A stretch of DNA of 64,000 bases. Origin: Symbiodinium natans (lineage: Eukaryota > Sar > Dinophyceae > Suessiales > Symbiodiniaceae). Every line of letters begins with the position of its first letter. Position 1 is the stretch's first letter. Positions 11,469 through 23,600 of the stretch are shown here, piece by piece. The notes beneath the pieces are model-generated. The model saw nothing but the letters and a program-made list of their open reading frames with translations, was not told the DNA's origin and searched no databases. A program made the translations under genes and the position numbers. Location of the stretch: the NCBI GenBank assembly GCA_905221605.1, contig CAJNDS010002080.1:1041001-1105000 (forward strand), read 5' to 3'.

Positions 11469-13700
11469 CCTCCCCCCACCCCACCTCCCCCCTCCCCCCC
11501 ACCCTGCCGAAGAGTCGCCTTAAACCTTAAGGGGCCTGGCTCAACCCTACGATCACTCCAAGCCGAACCCTAAACCCAAAAAAACCCTCAACCCCAAAGC
11601 GTGAACCTTGAGCCCTAAACTAACCCTCAACCCCAAACCATAAACCATAAACCCGGAACCCTCAACCCTCAACCCTCAACCCAACCCTTATTGCTTGGGG
11701 TCCTGCGGAATCACCATGCTCACGCGGATGCGCTGGGCCGGGCCGAGGCGGGTCGCGTAGCGTTAAAATTACCCCGCTTACCCGGCTTACCCTGTATTCT
11801 GCGCCGTCTGGACTTCGGCAATGAAAGCCAGGCCATTGGCCTGCTGTTGCGCTACAGCGAAGCAAGTTTGAGGCACAAGGAAGTCCAACTCCAGCCTGAC
11901 AGATGCGCGCCGCACGAGCAATGCAGTCCGAGTTCTCCCAGACTGCCACGTCCGTGGGCATCTCGAGGTTGCACTGGCACAATCCACGGATCGCATCGCG
12001 CTTCGACACGGAAACACAACTCATTTAAAAACAGGAAGTGGACGCATGAACACTCAACACACGGAGGCAAAGTCACAGCCTGCCTCCAACTGCGTTCGCC
12101 ACTTGGCAATGCGGACTCCCGATTTGTAGAAGTCCTAGTCGGTGTTCTCCGTTCATTCACATCTTTATGTCCAAAAAAGGCCCCAGAGTGAAGAAATGCA
12201 CAAGACTGGCCTCGCATCTCTCTTGCAAGAGGACCTGCTCTCAGCATCCCCATTTTGACTTCACTTTGGCCGAATGAATTCTGAGGTCATGGCAATTCCT
12301 TCGGTGCCCTTTTCCCCGAAGCTGTTCAACCTTGTGGAGGCTCCGGAGTGCGGGAGTCCAAACGCATCCGGATAATCGCATGTCGGTTGATGTCGGTTCT
12401 CGAAAGCTTCATGGCTTCATGGATTTGAGGAGAAGCTGAGGTCTATGCGGCACGAAGCCTTGATCGACTCGCATCTGGCATTTCAGGCTTCAGAAGGCAG
12501 GGAGGCTCAAAATGAGCAAATGAAAGCAAAGCATGTCCAACTTTGACAAGTCCAGGCAAAGCTCTTTAATATGAGAGTTGCACTGCTGGCGGTCTCATTT
12601 ACACGTACTCCCGCACCAGTGCCAAAGCCTTTGGAAGCCACAAACATGCAGGGCTTGCCGCTGGAACAACCTCAGAGATTGCAGAGTTGTGCATTTGTCC
12701 GAACGTGTGTGTTTGCTTCCTTCCGCCTTTCCTCGCCGTTCCGCTCTCAACCACAGATCCATCACAAATCCAGCTCAGCGAAGCGCGCCCTGGTCAGAGA
12801 GAATCTGCGGAAGTGTCCTCCGGAAGACGGAAGTCCGGGAATGTCCCGGAAGTCTGACATGTCTGGCCGATTCTGTGAAGCCAGCGCCTCGCAGCGTCGT
12901 CGGTGTAGTTCAAGGCCTCCTCTTCCATGACAACGGCAGAGCAGTACCTTTTGCAATTCTTAGATTCTACGGCTCTTTACAGCACTTTCACTGCGCGTCA
13001 CAAGTCCATCTCACAACACTGGAGATGCGCACGGCTGCAAGCCGTTTGTGTAGCAGAACTCCCGCCACCTCTGCCGGCTCTCCTGAAACCAAAAAGACGG
13101 CTGCAAGATGCTGCAAGGCTTCAGTTCTTTCATGTTCCGCATGTGCTTCCGTATCAGCCATTCTCTCACTTTTCAGGTCCAACGCCTCGTTCGGCTCCAT
13201 TCCGGCTGCTTCCAAGCCTTTGTCCCCCCGTTTGACAACGGGCCACACACTTGAGGCAAAAGCCTCATCAGAAGAGGCCCCGCCGAGTCACAGGCAGGAC
13301 ATGAGCTCTCTTCCCGAACCCTCCGCCTGAAGACTAGACTAGAACGAGCACGCGTCTCGTGAAAGCGAAGAACAAGGTCAAGTCCGTTTGACAGGGCGTC
13401 CCGCATCCAGAAGGCCAACACCCCGCTGCGCGAGACATTTCACATTGGCCTAGACACACGAAAAATCTGGGCTCGAGCAAACTAACTCAGCGTGCTTCGT
13501 GCAGGGATGCCTTCATCTCTGCCATAAATGGGTTGATCGGCTCAATGGCGAACGGCTGCAGAACCCGTCGAAGGAGTCGAAGGTGCCTTGTCCGCCAGGT
13601 ACGCCTGGTCAGCACTTTCCACCAACAGCGTAAAGCTGCTGTGACAGGCGGCTGCGTTGCGACTTTTCTCAACTTGCCGAAAGCAGTTTTGCCTTGACAC
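9963..13700 (-). other. Scattered exon-like minus-strand segments, unidentified
   Basis: Several minus-strand frames have protein-like composition, but no family was recognised. About 10,140-10,300 contains VLTDGHFRTSRHALNRG. About 11,900-12,024 contains LEMPTDVAVWENSDC. About 11,795-11,870 contains FAVAQQQANGLAFIAEV. About 12,990-13,215 contains EHERTEALQHLAAVFLVSGE. About 13,500-13,650 contains LLVESADQAYLADKAP. The 250-residue plus-strand frame at 12,578-13,330 is Arg/Ser/Cys-rich and looks like the shadow of these minus exons. Gene boundaries cannot be drawn. A long poly-C tract interrupts the region at 11,427-11,465. Confidence 0.3.
11427..11465. repeat. Poly-C tract of about 39 bases
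   Basis: An uninterrupted run of C followed by C-rich DNA to about 11,510 and degenerate CCCTAA-like sequence to 11,690. The proline-rich and glycine-rich frames across it are artefacts. The exact length is likely to be unreliable in any assembly. Confidence 0.95.
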
Positions 13701-13805
13701 TTTCCCCAGGGCGCAGCCCACAGCTGCAGCCAGCACAGGTATGGCCCGAGGCCTTGTCACCGCGCAAGTCCAACGGCGGACCTACTAAAGTTACTAAACT
13801 TGCTA

Positions 13806-14117
13806 ATAGTGTGAACAGCATGAGTAGTATGAATGTATGAGGAGTATGAGTAGTATAAAAAATATGAATAGTATGAAGAGTATGAGAAGTATGAATAGTA
13901 TGAGTAGTATGAATAGTATGAATAATATGAATAACATGAACAGTATGATTAGCATGAATAGTATGAATAGTATGAACAGTATGAAGAGTATGAAGAGTAT
14001 GAAGAGTATGAAGAGTATGAAGAGTATGAAGAGTATGAATAGTATGAATAGTATGAATAGTATGAATAATACGAAGAGTATGAACCAAAGTATGAACAGT
14101 ATGAACTGTATGAATGC
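13806..14117. repeat. 9-bp minisatellite AGTATGAAT / AGTATGAAG
   Basis: About thirty imperfect 9-bp units (AGTATGAAT, AGTATGAAG, AATATGAAT). Because the period is a multiple of three and units lack stops, both strands carry long open frames (Met-Asn-Ser repeats on plus, Ile-Leu-Phe or His-Thr repeats on minus). These are not supported as genes. Confidence 0.95.
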
Positions 14118-16150
14118 CCCCAAGTCCCTGCCTTGAGGGGGGCCTGCTAGCGCAGGCCGAAGAAGTCTGCAGTCCTGGTCTTTCAGCAAGCGCCAAGCAA
14201 ACAAATTGCTGCTGTGGCCCACATCTACCTCCACAAAACGGCAATGAAGACCCAAGACCAGCAATCAAGTGAGCCAAATTCACACATGTCTCATGTCTTG
14301 AACTTCAACCTTTCGTTTCGTGCAAATCTCAGCGAATGTCCTTGGCAAGCACACGGCCCAGAAGGATTCAAACGCTGAGCACATGTCGCAGCCTTAAGAC
14401 AGCTCAATATGTGCAACTTGGCTGCACGCATGCTGTGAGGTTGCACGCAACCAAGGCCTCGAAGGCTGGGAGCATCATCGCAAAGGCCAAGGATATGTTC
14501 TGATCAAGCTGTATGTGTTTTATGTGCTTTTGTGGTTGGTCTATGCCCCCACATAACCGGACTTTGATTGGTATCGCATGGTGACTCTTGTGTGTAAGCA
14601 AGCTTGGCGATGACACGTGGACAATGGCAAGCAAAGTGCACACGCATGCTTCATCAAAAGCATGATGACCGGCAATCAACTGTGCTGTAACATTTAATTT
14701 TGTCTTTGAGTCCGCTTGTTGAGCGTTCGGTGAGACCGGCTTGCTAAGGGCCTGAAGCTGCTACAAAGGTCATGTCTCTGGGGATACCAGGTTTCCAGAT
14801 GGAATCAGTTTGAGGTGTTAAGCTGCTAAGCGAGAAGGCGCTTCAACTCATGCGGAACATGTTTCAGTCACATCCTGGTTTAATGGAGCACTGATGGAGC
14901 ATCACAGCGCCACCCACGCCTCCGACCACACAGCCAAGACTTTGGCGGGGCAGATTTGGGGACATGTGGAGGCAACCCAATTCTGCCTGGCCTCCCATGC
15001 ACGCGTTAGGCCACACGAGAAGCGCAGATTCGCTTGGGGAAACATTGTCCTGAACTGGAGGAAGATGCCCAAGCACCTCAGCAGCGGTGCCGATGCCTCG
15101 ACATCCTCGACACTAGCATGAGTACTTCCACGCGACCTTGTCCCGCACTTCTCGGGCGTGGGCGACAGGCAGGGAGGGGCAGATGTGTAAAGCTCGACCT
15201 TGCAAAAAGCCAGAAAGTGAAGGCAAAGTGCCTTGCAAAACCCTTTCACAAGTTCAGACCTCGCCGATCATCAAGAGCTCTCGCTGCCGACAGAGCGATC
15301 CAAGGAGCTGCGCCTCACAACGGGCAGCCCAGCGGCCCGATGTTCTCGCCCCAGACAGCAGAGGATGAAAAATGGATGAATGTAGCAGATGCCTCTATGT
15401 AGAGTTTACACAGATGCGTTCGTGGACTTAGAAAGCCGCTGCTTGCTCCAAAATGGCATTGCCGGGCCTCGGCGCACAAAGCCCTGTCCACCCAGGGACT
15501 GAGAGGCAAATCCGTGGGTGCGAGCCACCTGGGTCGACGTACACTCAACACATCGCAACACAAACTCAGCGCACATATCAAGCACACAGCATCAGACTTT
15601 GGCGCATCACGGGCACGTTCAAGCGCTTCTGACTTCTCTGCCATCCACCTCAACCTTCAAAGGGCTGCACCTGGTATCTGCATATCCTTCTGCCCCAAAG
15701 CCATTCTCAAACCTGTCAGTCAAGCGGAAGCGGCTTTTAGGGACGAAACACTGCTGACGAAACAACAACAGCAGGCAATTCAACCCTGGGATTGCGCCAA
15801 GTCGCAGAAGGCTGCCTCTCGTTTGGCGGGCTCCTTCAAAGCTCCAAAAACTGTGGCGCTTTGATGCGCTTTTCACGTCAGTCACGTCAAGCACGTCAGC
15901 TTCGCAGTCAACACGGGCCTGTGGTGTACTCGGCGTAGGCAAGGATGCGAGGCCGGCGCCGGCCATGAACGGGCCTTTTTGTGCGGAGTGTTTCTACATG
16001 CCTTATAAAGCACGACGCTGTCGGGATCTCTGTTCCGCGTTTTCAAAAACTCTGAAGAATTCGCGCACACTGCCTTGCAAGGTATTTTCCTTGAAGACGT
16101 GCCGGCTAAGCTCTGCTCAAATTCGGGGTGATGCAGAGCGACGGACGACA
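14118..16150. other. No firm gene; weak minus-strand exon-like pieces
   Basis: Frames at about 15,560-15,650 (RWMAEKSEALERARD) and about 15,850-15,920 (VDCEADVLDVTDVKSASK), both minus strand, have coding-like composition, but no family, start or splice pairing can be shown. The rest of the stretch holds only short competing frames on both strands. Confidence 0.3.
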
Positions 16151-16439
16151 GGCTAATACACAGATGCCCGCCGGCTGAAATCCAAACCTCTAAAGTCGAA
16201 AGTGTTCAAAAGTCCGAGATGCGCATGGTGCACTCTACACATTGACTGCGCCAAGGCTGGGGGTTTGAAAGCGCTCATGTATGTCCTCGTCGGCGAAACG
16301 GGACGTGCACAATCTTCACGCACCTCTGCCACGGCCATCGCCACTGAGGGTTCACCACTGTGTCCAAGTGCGCCCAAGAAATTGTCACCATCCATGACAT
16401 CCACAAAGTGCAGCAGACCTCGCTCAGCTTTCCCCTGCT

Positions 16440-16745
16440 ACCTTGGCCCGGCTGCAAGCCCACCCGTACAACTGCAGCTGCAGCATGTGATCCAGGCTGC
16501 GCAACCGCCCTCGGCTCACCCTTGCCATTTTTGGTGCTGACAATCTCAAGCTAAGCTGAACGACCCCTATAGGGGCTACACCTTTGCGTGCCTTTACCCC
16601 ACAAAGCGCATCAATGCGCTGCCACCTTGCCCTGTACTTGGCAAACTCCTCGGGGAGATATGGCCACTGCCATCTGCATCCAGGCGCGCAAAGAGGTCCT
16701 TGGAGGGTGGAAGCTCGAGGACGGTAACACGAGGCCTCGAACTGC
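16440..16745 (-). pseudogene. EF-hand coding segment with a one-base frame break
   Basis: EF-hands bind calcium through a 12-residue loop between two helices. Reading minus from about 16,740, the frame gives VLELPPSKDLFARL and then DADGSGHIS, a near-perfect first three quarters of an EF loop with the incoming helix. The expected Glu at loop position 12 and the exit helix appear one frame away as PEEFAKYRARWQRID, and that frame stays open to about 16,440. The break falls in a run of four C at about 16,653, where five C would keep the consensus. It could be a pseudogene lesion or an assembly or sequencing error. Another minus frame at about 16,300-16,400 (VDVMDGDNFLGALG) may belong to the same gene. 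A Pro-Gly-Ala-Tyr repeat (PGAYGAPV) is encoded at about 16,960-17,010. Confidence 0.45.
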
Positions 16746-17220
16746 GGAAAAACAACCGAAAAGCGCCCAAGAGCTAGTTGGCCCCGGGTACGAGCACATC
16801 TGTAGCTTCAATTTGGCACAACCGATGGCAGCTTCCCGGGAGCGATGGGGTACGTGTACTGAAGCTCAGGCGCGGTAGCGGCAGGCACTGGGGCTGGGTA
16901 GGTGACCGTAGCTCGGTGGGTTCGGGCCGGAGGCCGGTGGCAGGCACGGGAGTTCCGCAGCCAACCGGAGCTCCGTAGGCGCCAGGCACCGGAGCTCCGT
17001 AGGCCCTGGTGCTTGCGCTGCCGGCAGCTATTGCTAGCTGTTGTTAGGAATCGCCAGCGAAAGAACCAACCAGGGGCCTCAACACGACAAAGCTCCCTGC
17101 CCTTCAAACTGAACTAGGTGTCAGGGTCGTGAACAATGCAAGGCAGAAGCACTCATGCTGCATCAGCAGGAGTGTGGAATCGCCCTCCTCGGCGGTTTCC
17201 TGTACCGCTTCCATCTGCTG

Positions 17221-17494
17221 GCAAATGCCACGGCTTCAGCATCAACTTTTTCTTTGCAGTGTAGGTGACTTTGAAGCATTGGACGCTGTCAGACGGATTC
17301 CGAGATGGGACCTTGTTGGCATGGTGGCGTGGCTCTTGGCTCTTTCCACCATTGTCCTGATGCTCCATGAGAACTTCGGCGCTGAAAGAGCTGGTTCAGG
17401 CAACTGGGTTCTTTCCGCGTTGCTTCGCCGACCGGTGGCTCAGAAACCAGATGGATCTTCCACATCGGTGCGGAAAGCAGCCGATGACTCGTGA
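17221..17494 (+). CDS. Possible plus-strand exon with one transmembrane helix
   Basis: The frame includes FEALDAVRRIPRWDLVGMV followed by a hydrophobic helix (AWLLALSTIVLML), then a hydrophilic tail ending at TGA near 17,494. Composition looks coding, and the charged-then-hydrophobic pattern resembles an intracellular loop entering a membrane segment of a transporter. I do not recognise the family. It would be one of the few plus-strand coding pieces in the window, so chance remains a real possibility. Confidence 0.3.
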
Positions 17495-18589
17495 TCCATG
17501 GCTGGAGAAGTCAGAAGACTCCAAGCGAAGTGAATGACAGCAGATGACAACAGTCAGGCTGCCGAAGGGTGCTTCTCGCAGCTCCCTTGCTCCTTGCTCC
17601 CTTACAGAATCTGCCATGTCTGCTTCATGCTCCGCGACTTGAGCCAGGAAGAACCGGGTTAAGGCCCAGATCACGAAAGGTACCGAAGGCACTCGGATGC
17701 CTGCATGCCCTGATTTACTCTTCCCCTAGAGGCTTGAAGCGGCTAAACTCTTTTTTTGGCGCTTTCCAGAACACTTGGTCGGCTTCAGAGTCTTCGCTTC
17801 AAGGCAAAGGCTGTGCAGCGCGAGAGTTCAAATTCTCGCAGAAGCCGCGGCCATTGAAGGGCATTGAAGGGCATTGAAGGGCATGCGACCTCTCCATGTT
17901 GCTCTCCTGGGTCTCCGTGGCATGTAGTCCTTGGCCTGCGCATCGGTCAGCATATAGCTACTGGCATACTGGCATTTTCACATCCAGTATTTGGCGAGCC
18001 ATCGCTTGGCAGGAGACGCATCAGCTGTCTCCTGTCAATCGAACACTTCACATGTCCGTCTCAGTCTTCTCGTTGAATGCATTTGCCGAGACCGAAGTGT
18101 CTGATGCGCGGGGATGCTAAGCGCGTGTGTTGGCTCAGCGGGACGCGGGACTTGCTCTGACTCGCCGGCCGATCACTAGCTTCCAATATTCGCGTTGTTT
18201 GCTTGCGCGTGTGCTGTGGGGTGATTTGGCTGTTGCAGTGGCGATGGAGGGAGGTGCGCCGCAAAAACGGCACTAGGCCAAAAAATAAGGGTTCCCTAGA
18301 GATGCAAACAATGGACTACTAGAACTGTGGTCCTGCTGGCCATTGCCAGCGTCATTGTTGGTGTTCCTCCCCACCACCTGGTAGTGAAGAGGAATGCCCG
18401 AAGGCTTTTCCTTGGTGCAGCCACGGCGCAGCAACAGGTAGCGGGTAGCAAGATGCATGCCTCCATGCAATTGCTCTTGCTGTTGTTTGCGAAGCATCCT
18501 CCATGTAGTTCTCGACTCTTGCCTGAACTGGACTTTTGCAAGCTTCCGGAGACGATTCCTGCACAAAACAGCACAAGCGCACAAGTCGG

Positions 18590-19180
18590 CAGATGATGGG
18601 AAGCCGAGAACTAGACCTCGCCTCGTCAGATTCCTCCTCATCTGCCCTCTGCGAAGCCGCCTTGAACGCTCGTCGTTCAGAGGCCTCTCTTTTCGCAGCA
18701 GTTCTTCGGACAGCCTCTCTCCTGGCAGTCTCCTTGGCAGTCTCCTGCTGATTTGCTGTGAACTCAGCTTCAATGTCGGCCTGCGGCGCACCCGTTGGAT
18801 CCAACCCCTCTCTAGCAGATAGCTCGGCAACACGATGCAAGCTATTGCAAGCTGACACCAACATTCGAGCGGCAAATGAAAGCCGCTTGCTGGAGCTGAT
18901 GGGGCACAGCACAGACTGCTCCTGGGCTTCGTGAGGTGATCGTGTCGGACAGTCGGCACATCCCAGAGAGTCGCAAAGTGCGAACGGGTGGCCAGCATGC
19001 TGCCAAGCTGCTTGTGCAAGTAGATCAATAAAGGCATCCGCTGATGGCAGCTGCAATGTCGTGTCCTTGGTCGGCATCTGCGCATCTGTGGAGACGTCTG
19101 CCGTAGCATTGTGGATCATGGATTTCCCAACGCAGCCAAATGTCTGCCAACAAGTCAGCTGCACGCAGTGCAGGCGCGAG
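18590..19180 (-). CDS. Unidentified exon with charged, helix-rich C-terminal part
   Basis: A stop-free minus frame encodes a mixed region (DAFIDLLAQAAWQHAGH, CADCPTRSPHEAQEQ) followed by a strongly charged, probably alpha-helical or coiled-coil stretch (ANQQETAKETARREAVR and further Arg/Glu/Ala-rich sequence) ending in acidic ADEEESDEA. The overlapping frames on this strand are less protein-like. It starts about 65 bp downstream of the last branching-enzyme-like exon (stop at 19,246) and probably belongs to the next gene in the array. Function unknown. Confidence 0.45.
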
Positions 19181-19245
19181 CACCACGCCCGTCTGAGCCT
19201 TTCGGCAGACAGTGATACAAACATTGAACACACCGAGCGGCAGCT

Positions 19246-20120
19246 CTAGCAGACACGAGGATAAGACGTGAAAGCCCGAAAGCGCCGAGTCGCCGGTAAG
19301 AGGAGTAGTACTTTTCCTTCCAGTACCAGAACATCGGACTGCGTGCTGGCGGCGGAGCCACCGAAACGCTGGTCCTGCGTGTTGACGACCTCACATGCTC
19401 CAGAACGATTCCAGAGCGCTGTGTCTGGGACGCGAAAGCAGGATCCCAAGCGCCACAGCCTTTCGGCTACCAAGACTGGGCTGCCCGGCTGTCTTGAAGG
19501 CACACGTCACACCTTGAGGAAACTCGGGTTCACATGGACCATTAGATATCGTGAAGTGCGACATCAAGTGACGGACACAAATGTGATGTGTTCTCCGCGC
19601 CTTTCAGTTGCGGGATGTCAAGGTTGAGGTTCAGCTGGCTCGTGCTAAAGTTGATGGCAAAGATGACCGAACTTCGAGTGAAGACAAGCAGCTGCTTCTT
19701 TTCATCCTCGCCATTCAACGCTGACAGTTCTGACAGGTCATGACGACACACATCTGCTGCTTCTGCTGTGGATGGCCTTGTGGATCACCTCGGGCTTGGG
19801 ATCTGCTAACCACTGAAGACTCCGCTCTGTCCGAAGCAGGCACATCTGGAACATAGCCAGGTGCTTGTAGCTAGACGTGGCATCCTCAGAACACCGGTAC
19901 TATCCCGGCACGATCCGGTACATTCTTCAGGACTCGTCTCAACTTTTTCCCTAAGAAATTGCAGCATCACCGAGCTCAAGGCAGCTGCAAGCTCCAAGGG
20001 GAAGCGAGCGTGCTCATCACTGAACTCATTGCTCTTTCTGGGAAAGTCAATCTTGCCTGAGAGGACGTCAAAACTCAAAAGAGGTGACATGCTCCTGTCA
20101 ATCCACTGCTCGGACGACAG
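19246..20120 (-). CDS. Branching-enzyme-like C-terminal module (GH13 end plus all-beta C domain)
   Basis: Three minus exons read like the last third of a GH13_8 branching enzyme. About 19,930-20,120 gives SPLLSFDVLSGKIDFPRKSN followed by EFSDEHARF, matching the family pattern of a short Gly/Phe stretch, W-[VL]-DFP, then Asn and aromatic residues, but losing the NEFGHPEW motif. About 19,601-19,725 gives LLVFTRSSVIFAINFSTSQ, the first strands of the C domain. 19,246-19,424 gives VVNTQDQRFGGSA and GKVLLLLPATRRFRAF, matching the VLDTDEERFGG and YIPARTAQV parts of the intact enzyme upstream. The intron 19,425-19,600 is GC-AG and keeps phase. The N-terminal three quarters is not adjacent; what lies directly upstream is the glycosyltransferase. 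It may be the tail of a fused protein, or a gene remnant. Confidence 0.55.
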
Positions 20121-20272
20121 CTTATGCTCGCAGCTTATGCTCAGAGTGAGCGCTTCTTGCATCCCTCGGCCAAGGTGCCTGTCCAACCAAAGTCGCTTCC
20201 CAGACATGTCAGGGTCGCATCACCGCCAAAGCCGAGGCACAGCAAGCCTCGGCTGCCGGTTCACCGACTTGG

Positions 20273-20335
20273 ACAGGGAGAGGGAGAGGGAGAGGGAGAG
20301 GGAGAGGGGGGGTGGGGGGGGGGGGGGATGCGGAG
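20273..20335. repeat. (GGGAGA)n followed by a poly-G run
   Basis: About five AGGGAG units followed by a G-run with a single T. It lies between coding segments of the minus-strand glucan block, most likely in an intron. Confidence 0.9.
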
Positions 20336-20605
20336 AGGGTGTCGCAAGGACGAAAGGACGCAAGGAAGAAAGCATCACTGGGAAGCGCGTCATGGCAGAG
20401 ACCAGGGGCGCCCAAGCTTGAGCAGCGCGGTGGCGCCGTTCCCCAGCGAGGAGGCCAAGGGCGGTTTCGGCGGCCTGCGGCTTTTCGCCATGTTCGCAAC
20501 CTTCGTCGCCTCCGCATCGGGCGCCTCCTGGCGCCAGAGCTGGAAAAAAACGCTATCAAAATCTTTTGGTTCCTAGAGTTGTCATAGTGTTGTCATACTG
20601 TTCTC

Positions 20606-23600
20606 CTACCCAGGCTCCTCAAGGCCAAGCAGGCTCAGGTAAGCCTCCTCCGTGCGCTTCGCCAAGAAGTCCCAAAGAAAATGGTCTTGCACTTGCTGTT
20701 GCCCTTGCTCGCCCATCCACCCTTGGAGTTCAAGACTCTCTTCCCGTCTCTTCCCCGAAAGGCATGTGACTTATCCCCTTCTAGGCTGGTGGCGAGCATG
20801 CTCCCGATTCTCGCAAATCTTGCAGAGACCCCATGCAATGCTGCCTGACTCCTTCGTTGGACGATGGCTGGCGGCGTGATTTGGAGTTGGGAGCCGAGAA
20901 AGCGCTCACATGTGCGCTCGCGTGTGAACCACGTCCTGGTCTACCAGGTAGCCCGTGGCATCCGGCTGTACCAGTCGCGGGAGCTCGCCGCAGGAACTGC
21001 CCACAACTGGCCTGGCTGGACCCCGGCCCATCAACACAAAAGCTCGGTCTGCAAAGCTGAATCAAAGCAGCACCGCGCATTGTGACAGCTGCGGGTGCGT
21101 TCCCTGCCTTCCGGCTGCCCAGCTTTCAATGACGGACACCCCGTAGTTATCTTGCCGTGCTGGTATGACTACCTCGGCTTCGGCTGTGGAGGCAACGAGC
21201 GTTTCTGGCATTCTTGATGCTAGCGACTATAGGTTGTTTGCAAGTCGCAAACCTGGCTATGCCAAAACAAGAGATCCCCAGAGAAGCAAATGGGAGCACG
21301 GTGGCTCAGAGCGCGGGTCAGTCTCAACGTGTTTTTTGTGATGCATTCTGCTGGACATGTGTTGTTCACATGCTTGTTGATTGCCAGGATGCCGCATCGC
21401 ATGCGGCCACGTACCTCAGGTAGTCTTCGGTCCCTGGCTGCAGAGCCTCAACAGGTCTGCGACATTCTGCACAAGATTTCGGTCGCTCTTCACTGTCTGT
21501 GAGGTAGCATCCACAGAGACCAGAACCCATGCGGGCTTGCAAGAGGTCTTCAGCAGACGTTAGCAGCTTAAATGCAGTCCACCGCAAGGATAGCTACAGC
21601 ACCGATGACTCACAACGAGGAGCAATAACTCACAGCACCTGAGGCTTAGCAGCAGGATGGCAACGTCCACAGCTGCGTATCGACCGCTCCCCGACTTTGC
21701 TTCACACTTGCAGATAGCTCTGGCACTGAAGCATGCAGCCATCCGAATATGCTGGACCCTGCTTCCACTTGCCGAAGAGCCAAAACAATCCAAACACCTT
21801 TTGCCAAATCACTTGACGTGGTTCCGCCTAGCACCCAATCCTACTCTTCCTTCCCATGGTGGCCTTCGCGAAGGTGACCGAGGACTCCACGTTCAACTCG
21901 GCAGCTCGGCGCTCGAGGCCCCCACGCAGGTGACCAGTGCCTCATCTCAAAAAGGGACCCATGTTCCCGAATGAAACACGAGGGGTCCTACTGGGCTTGA
22001 GGAGATGGGCTCAACACAAAAACGAGAGACGCAGATAGAGAGAGAGAGAGAGTGAGAGCGAGAGAGAAAAAAAATCGATCAACACACGTAGATTCACAGG
22101 CACGGCACCCGCTATGATGAAGTGGGCGTCACGCCAGTGTTGCAAGACGAACGGCACAGCCTAGACAGGACAGCAGAAAGCTTTAAACATGCGAACGGTG
22201 TTACACAGAGAGCTTGCTCCATGAAGTCGCGGTCGCGACTCGGATCCTTGCCTCGAGCAGTACGTCTGGACCCTTCTGTGGAAGAAGTCGGCCTGAATAC
22301 AGCAGAACCTTAGCATGCAGCATGCTTTCGTCACCAATGTTGTCTGCACTAGGATCCCAGGTTCAGCAAGAAGCGGTCACAAGCGAGAACTCGTCACAAC
22401 ACGAACCAAGCATCTACGAGGATGTTTTTGCTTATGTCATACGCCATACTTGACAAGCGAAGCTGGCAATAGCATGATGTCCGATGTAACAAACGAGCGG
22501 CTGGTGCCGTCTCATCAAGGTCCAAGTCCTCTCGCGCTTCCTTCTGCATGTCCACGGTGAGCTTCTCAATGGCCTCTGCACCTCAGTGAGTATACCAATA
22601 TTCAGAATCATGATAATATTAAGAATATTAGGAAGATTAAGAATATTAAGAATATTAAGAATATTCAGAATATCAAGAATAGTAAGAATAATAAGAATAT
22701 TAAGAAGATTAAGAATATTGAGAATATTCATCATATTCATCATATTCATCATATTCATCATATTCATCATATTCATCATATTCATCATATTCATCATATT
22801 TATCATATTCATCATATTCATCATATTCATCATATTCATCATATTCAACATATTCATCATATTCATCATATTCATCATATTCATCATATTCATCATATTC
22901 ATCATATTCATCATATTCATCACATTCATCATATTCATCAGATTCATCACATTCATCATATTCATCATATTCATCATATTCATCATATTCATCATATTCA
23001 TCATATTCATCACATTAATCATATTCAGAATATTCATTAAAAAATCATAGTATTCGTAATATTAATAATGGAGTGTGCGTGTCTGTGTCAAACGGAGCAA
23101 TGTGTGAAAGTCAAACAAAGCTTCCGACCATTGTGAACCACCTGGACGTCTTTGCCTTTCAAGTCATACTGCGAATAAACTCCATCACCTCAGGAAGCGA
23201 GTCAGCTTTCAGTCACGGAAGTAGGGTGCTCGCTTCAGGTCCGTACCCTTCTAGTTCAGGCGACAAGCACCTGCTAATCATGTTGTGACTTTTACCAAAA
23301 CCACGGAAAGCTAAAAACATGCTAAATGCTAGGCTGGTGGCGAACTGTTTGTGATGCTGCAAACAACTTGTCGAACATGTTGAATGCCTCGCCCTCAAGA
23401 CTGATGACTTGCTCACTTTGTCCACCTGGACAAAAAAGTGCGAAAACATGCGAAAACATGTGCAGCTCTGTCTCTCGCGCTCTCTCTCTCGCTCTTTCTG
23501 TCTTTTTCTCAACGCAAAAGCTGGCACCATAGTCTGCACCGCTGGATCGGCCCTGCTCCGTGGAGTGGATGGTGAGAACCGAGCGCACGTCCTTGCGCAG

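Noticed and set aside
12578-13330. 250-codon plus-strand frame
   Set aside because: Arg/Ser/Cys-rich composition and overlap with better minus-strand exon-like frames indicate a shadow.
13837-14264. Long Met-Asn-Ser and Ile-Leu-Phe reading frames on both strands
   Set aside because: They are produced by a stop-free 9-bp tandem repeat; no flanking coding sequence or start context supports a gene.
17815-17850. tRNA T-arm-like hairpin (GCGAGAGTTCAAATTCTCGC)
   Set aside because: No matching acceptor, D or anticodon arms upstream, and the loop-closing pair is wrong for a tRNA.
18352-19109. Second overlapping minus frame (278 codons) across the same DNA as the charged exon
   Set aside because: Composition is Arg/Leu/Cys-rich in the manner of a shifted frame; only one of the two can be real.
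22432-23050. 201- and 154-codon frames of repeated Met-Asn-Met or Ile-Phe
   Set aside because: Artefact of (ATTCATCAT)n inside an intron of the glycosyltransferase gene.
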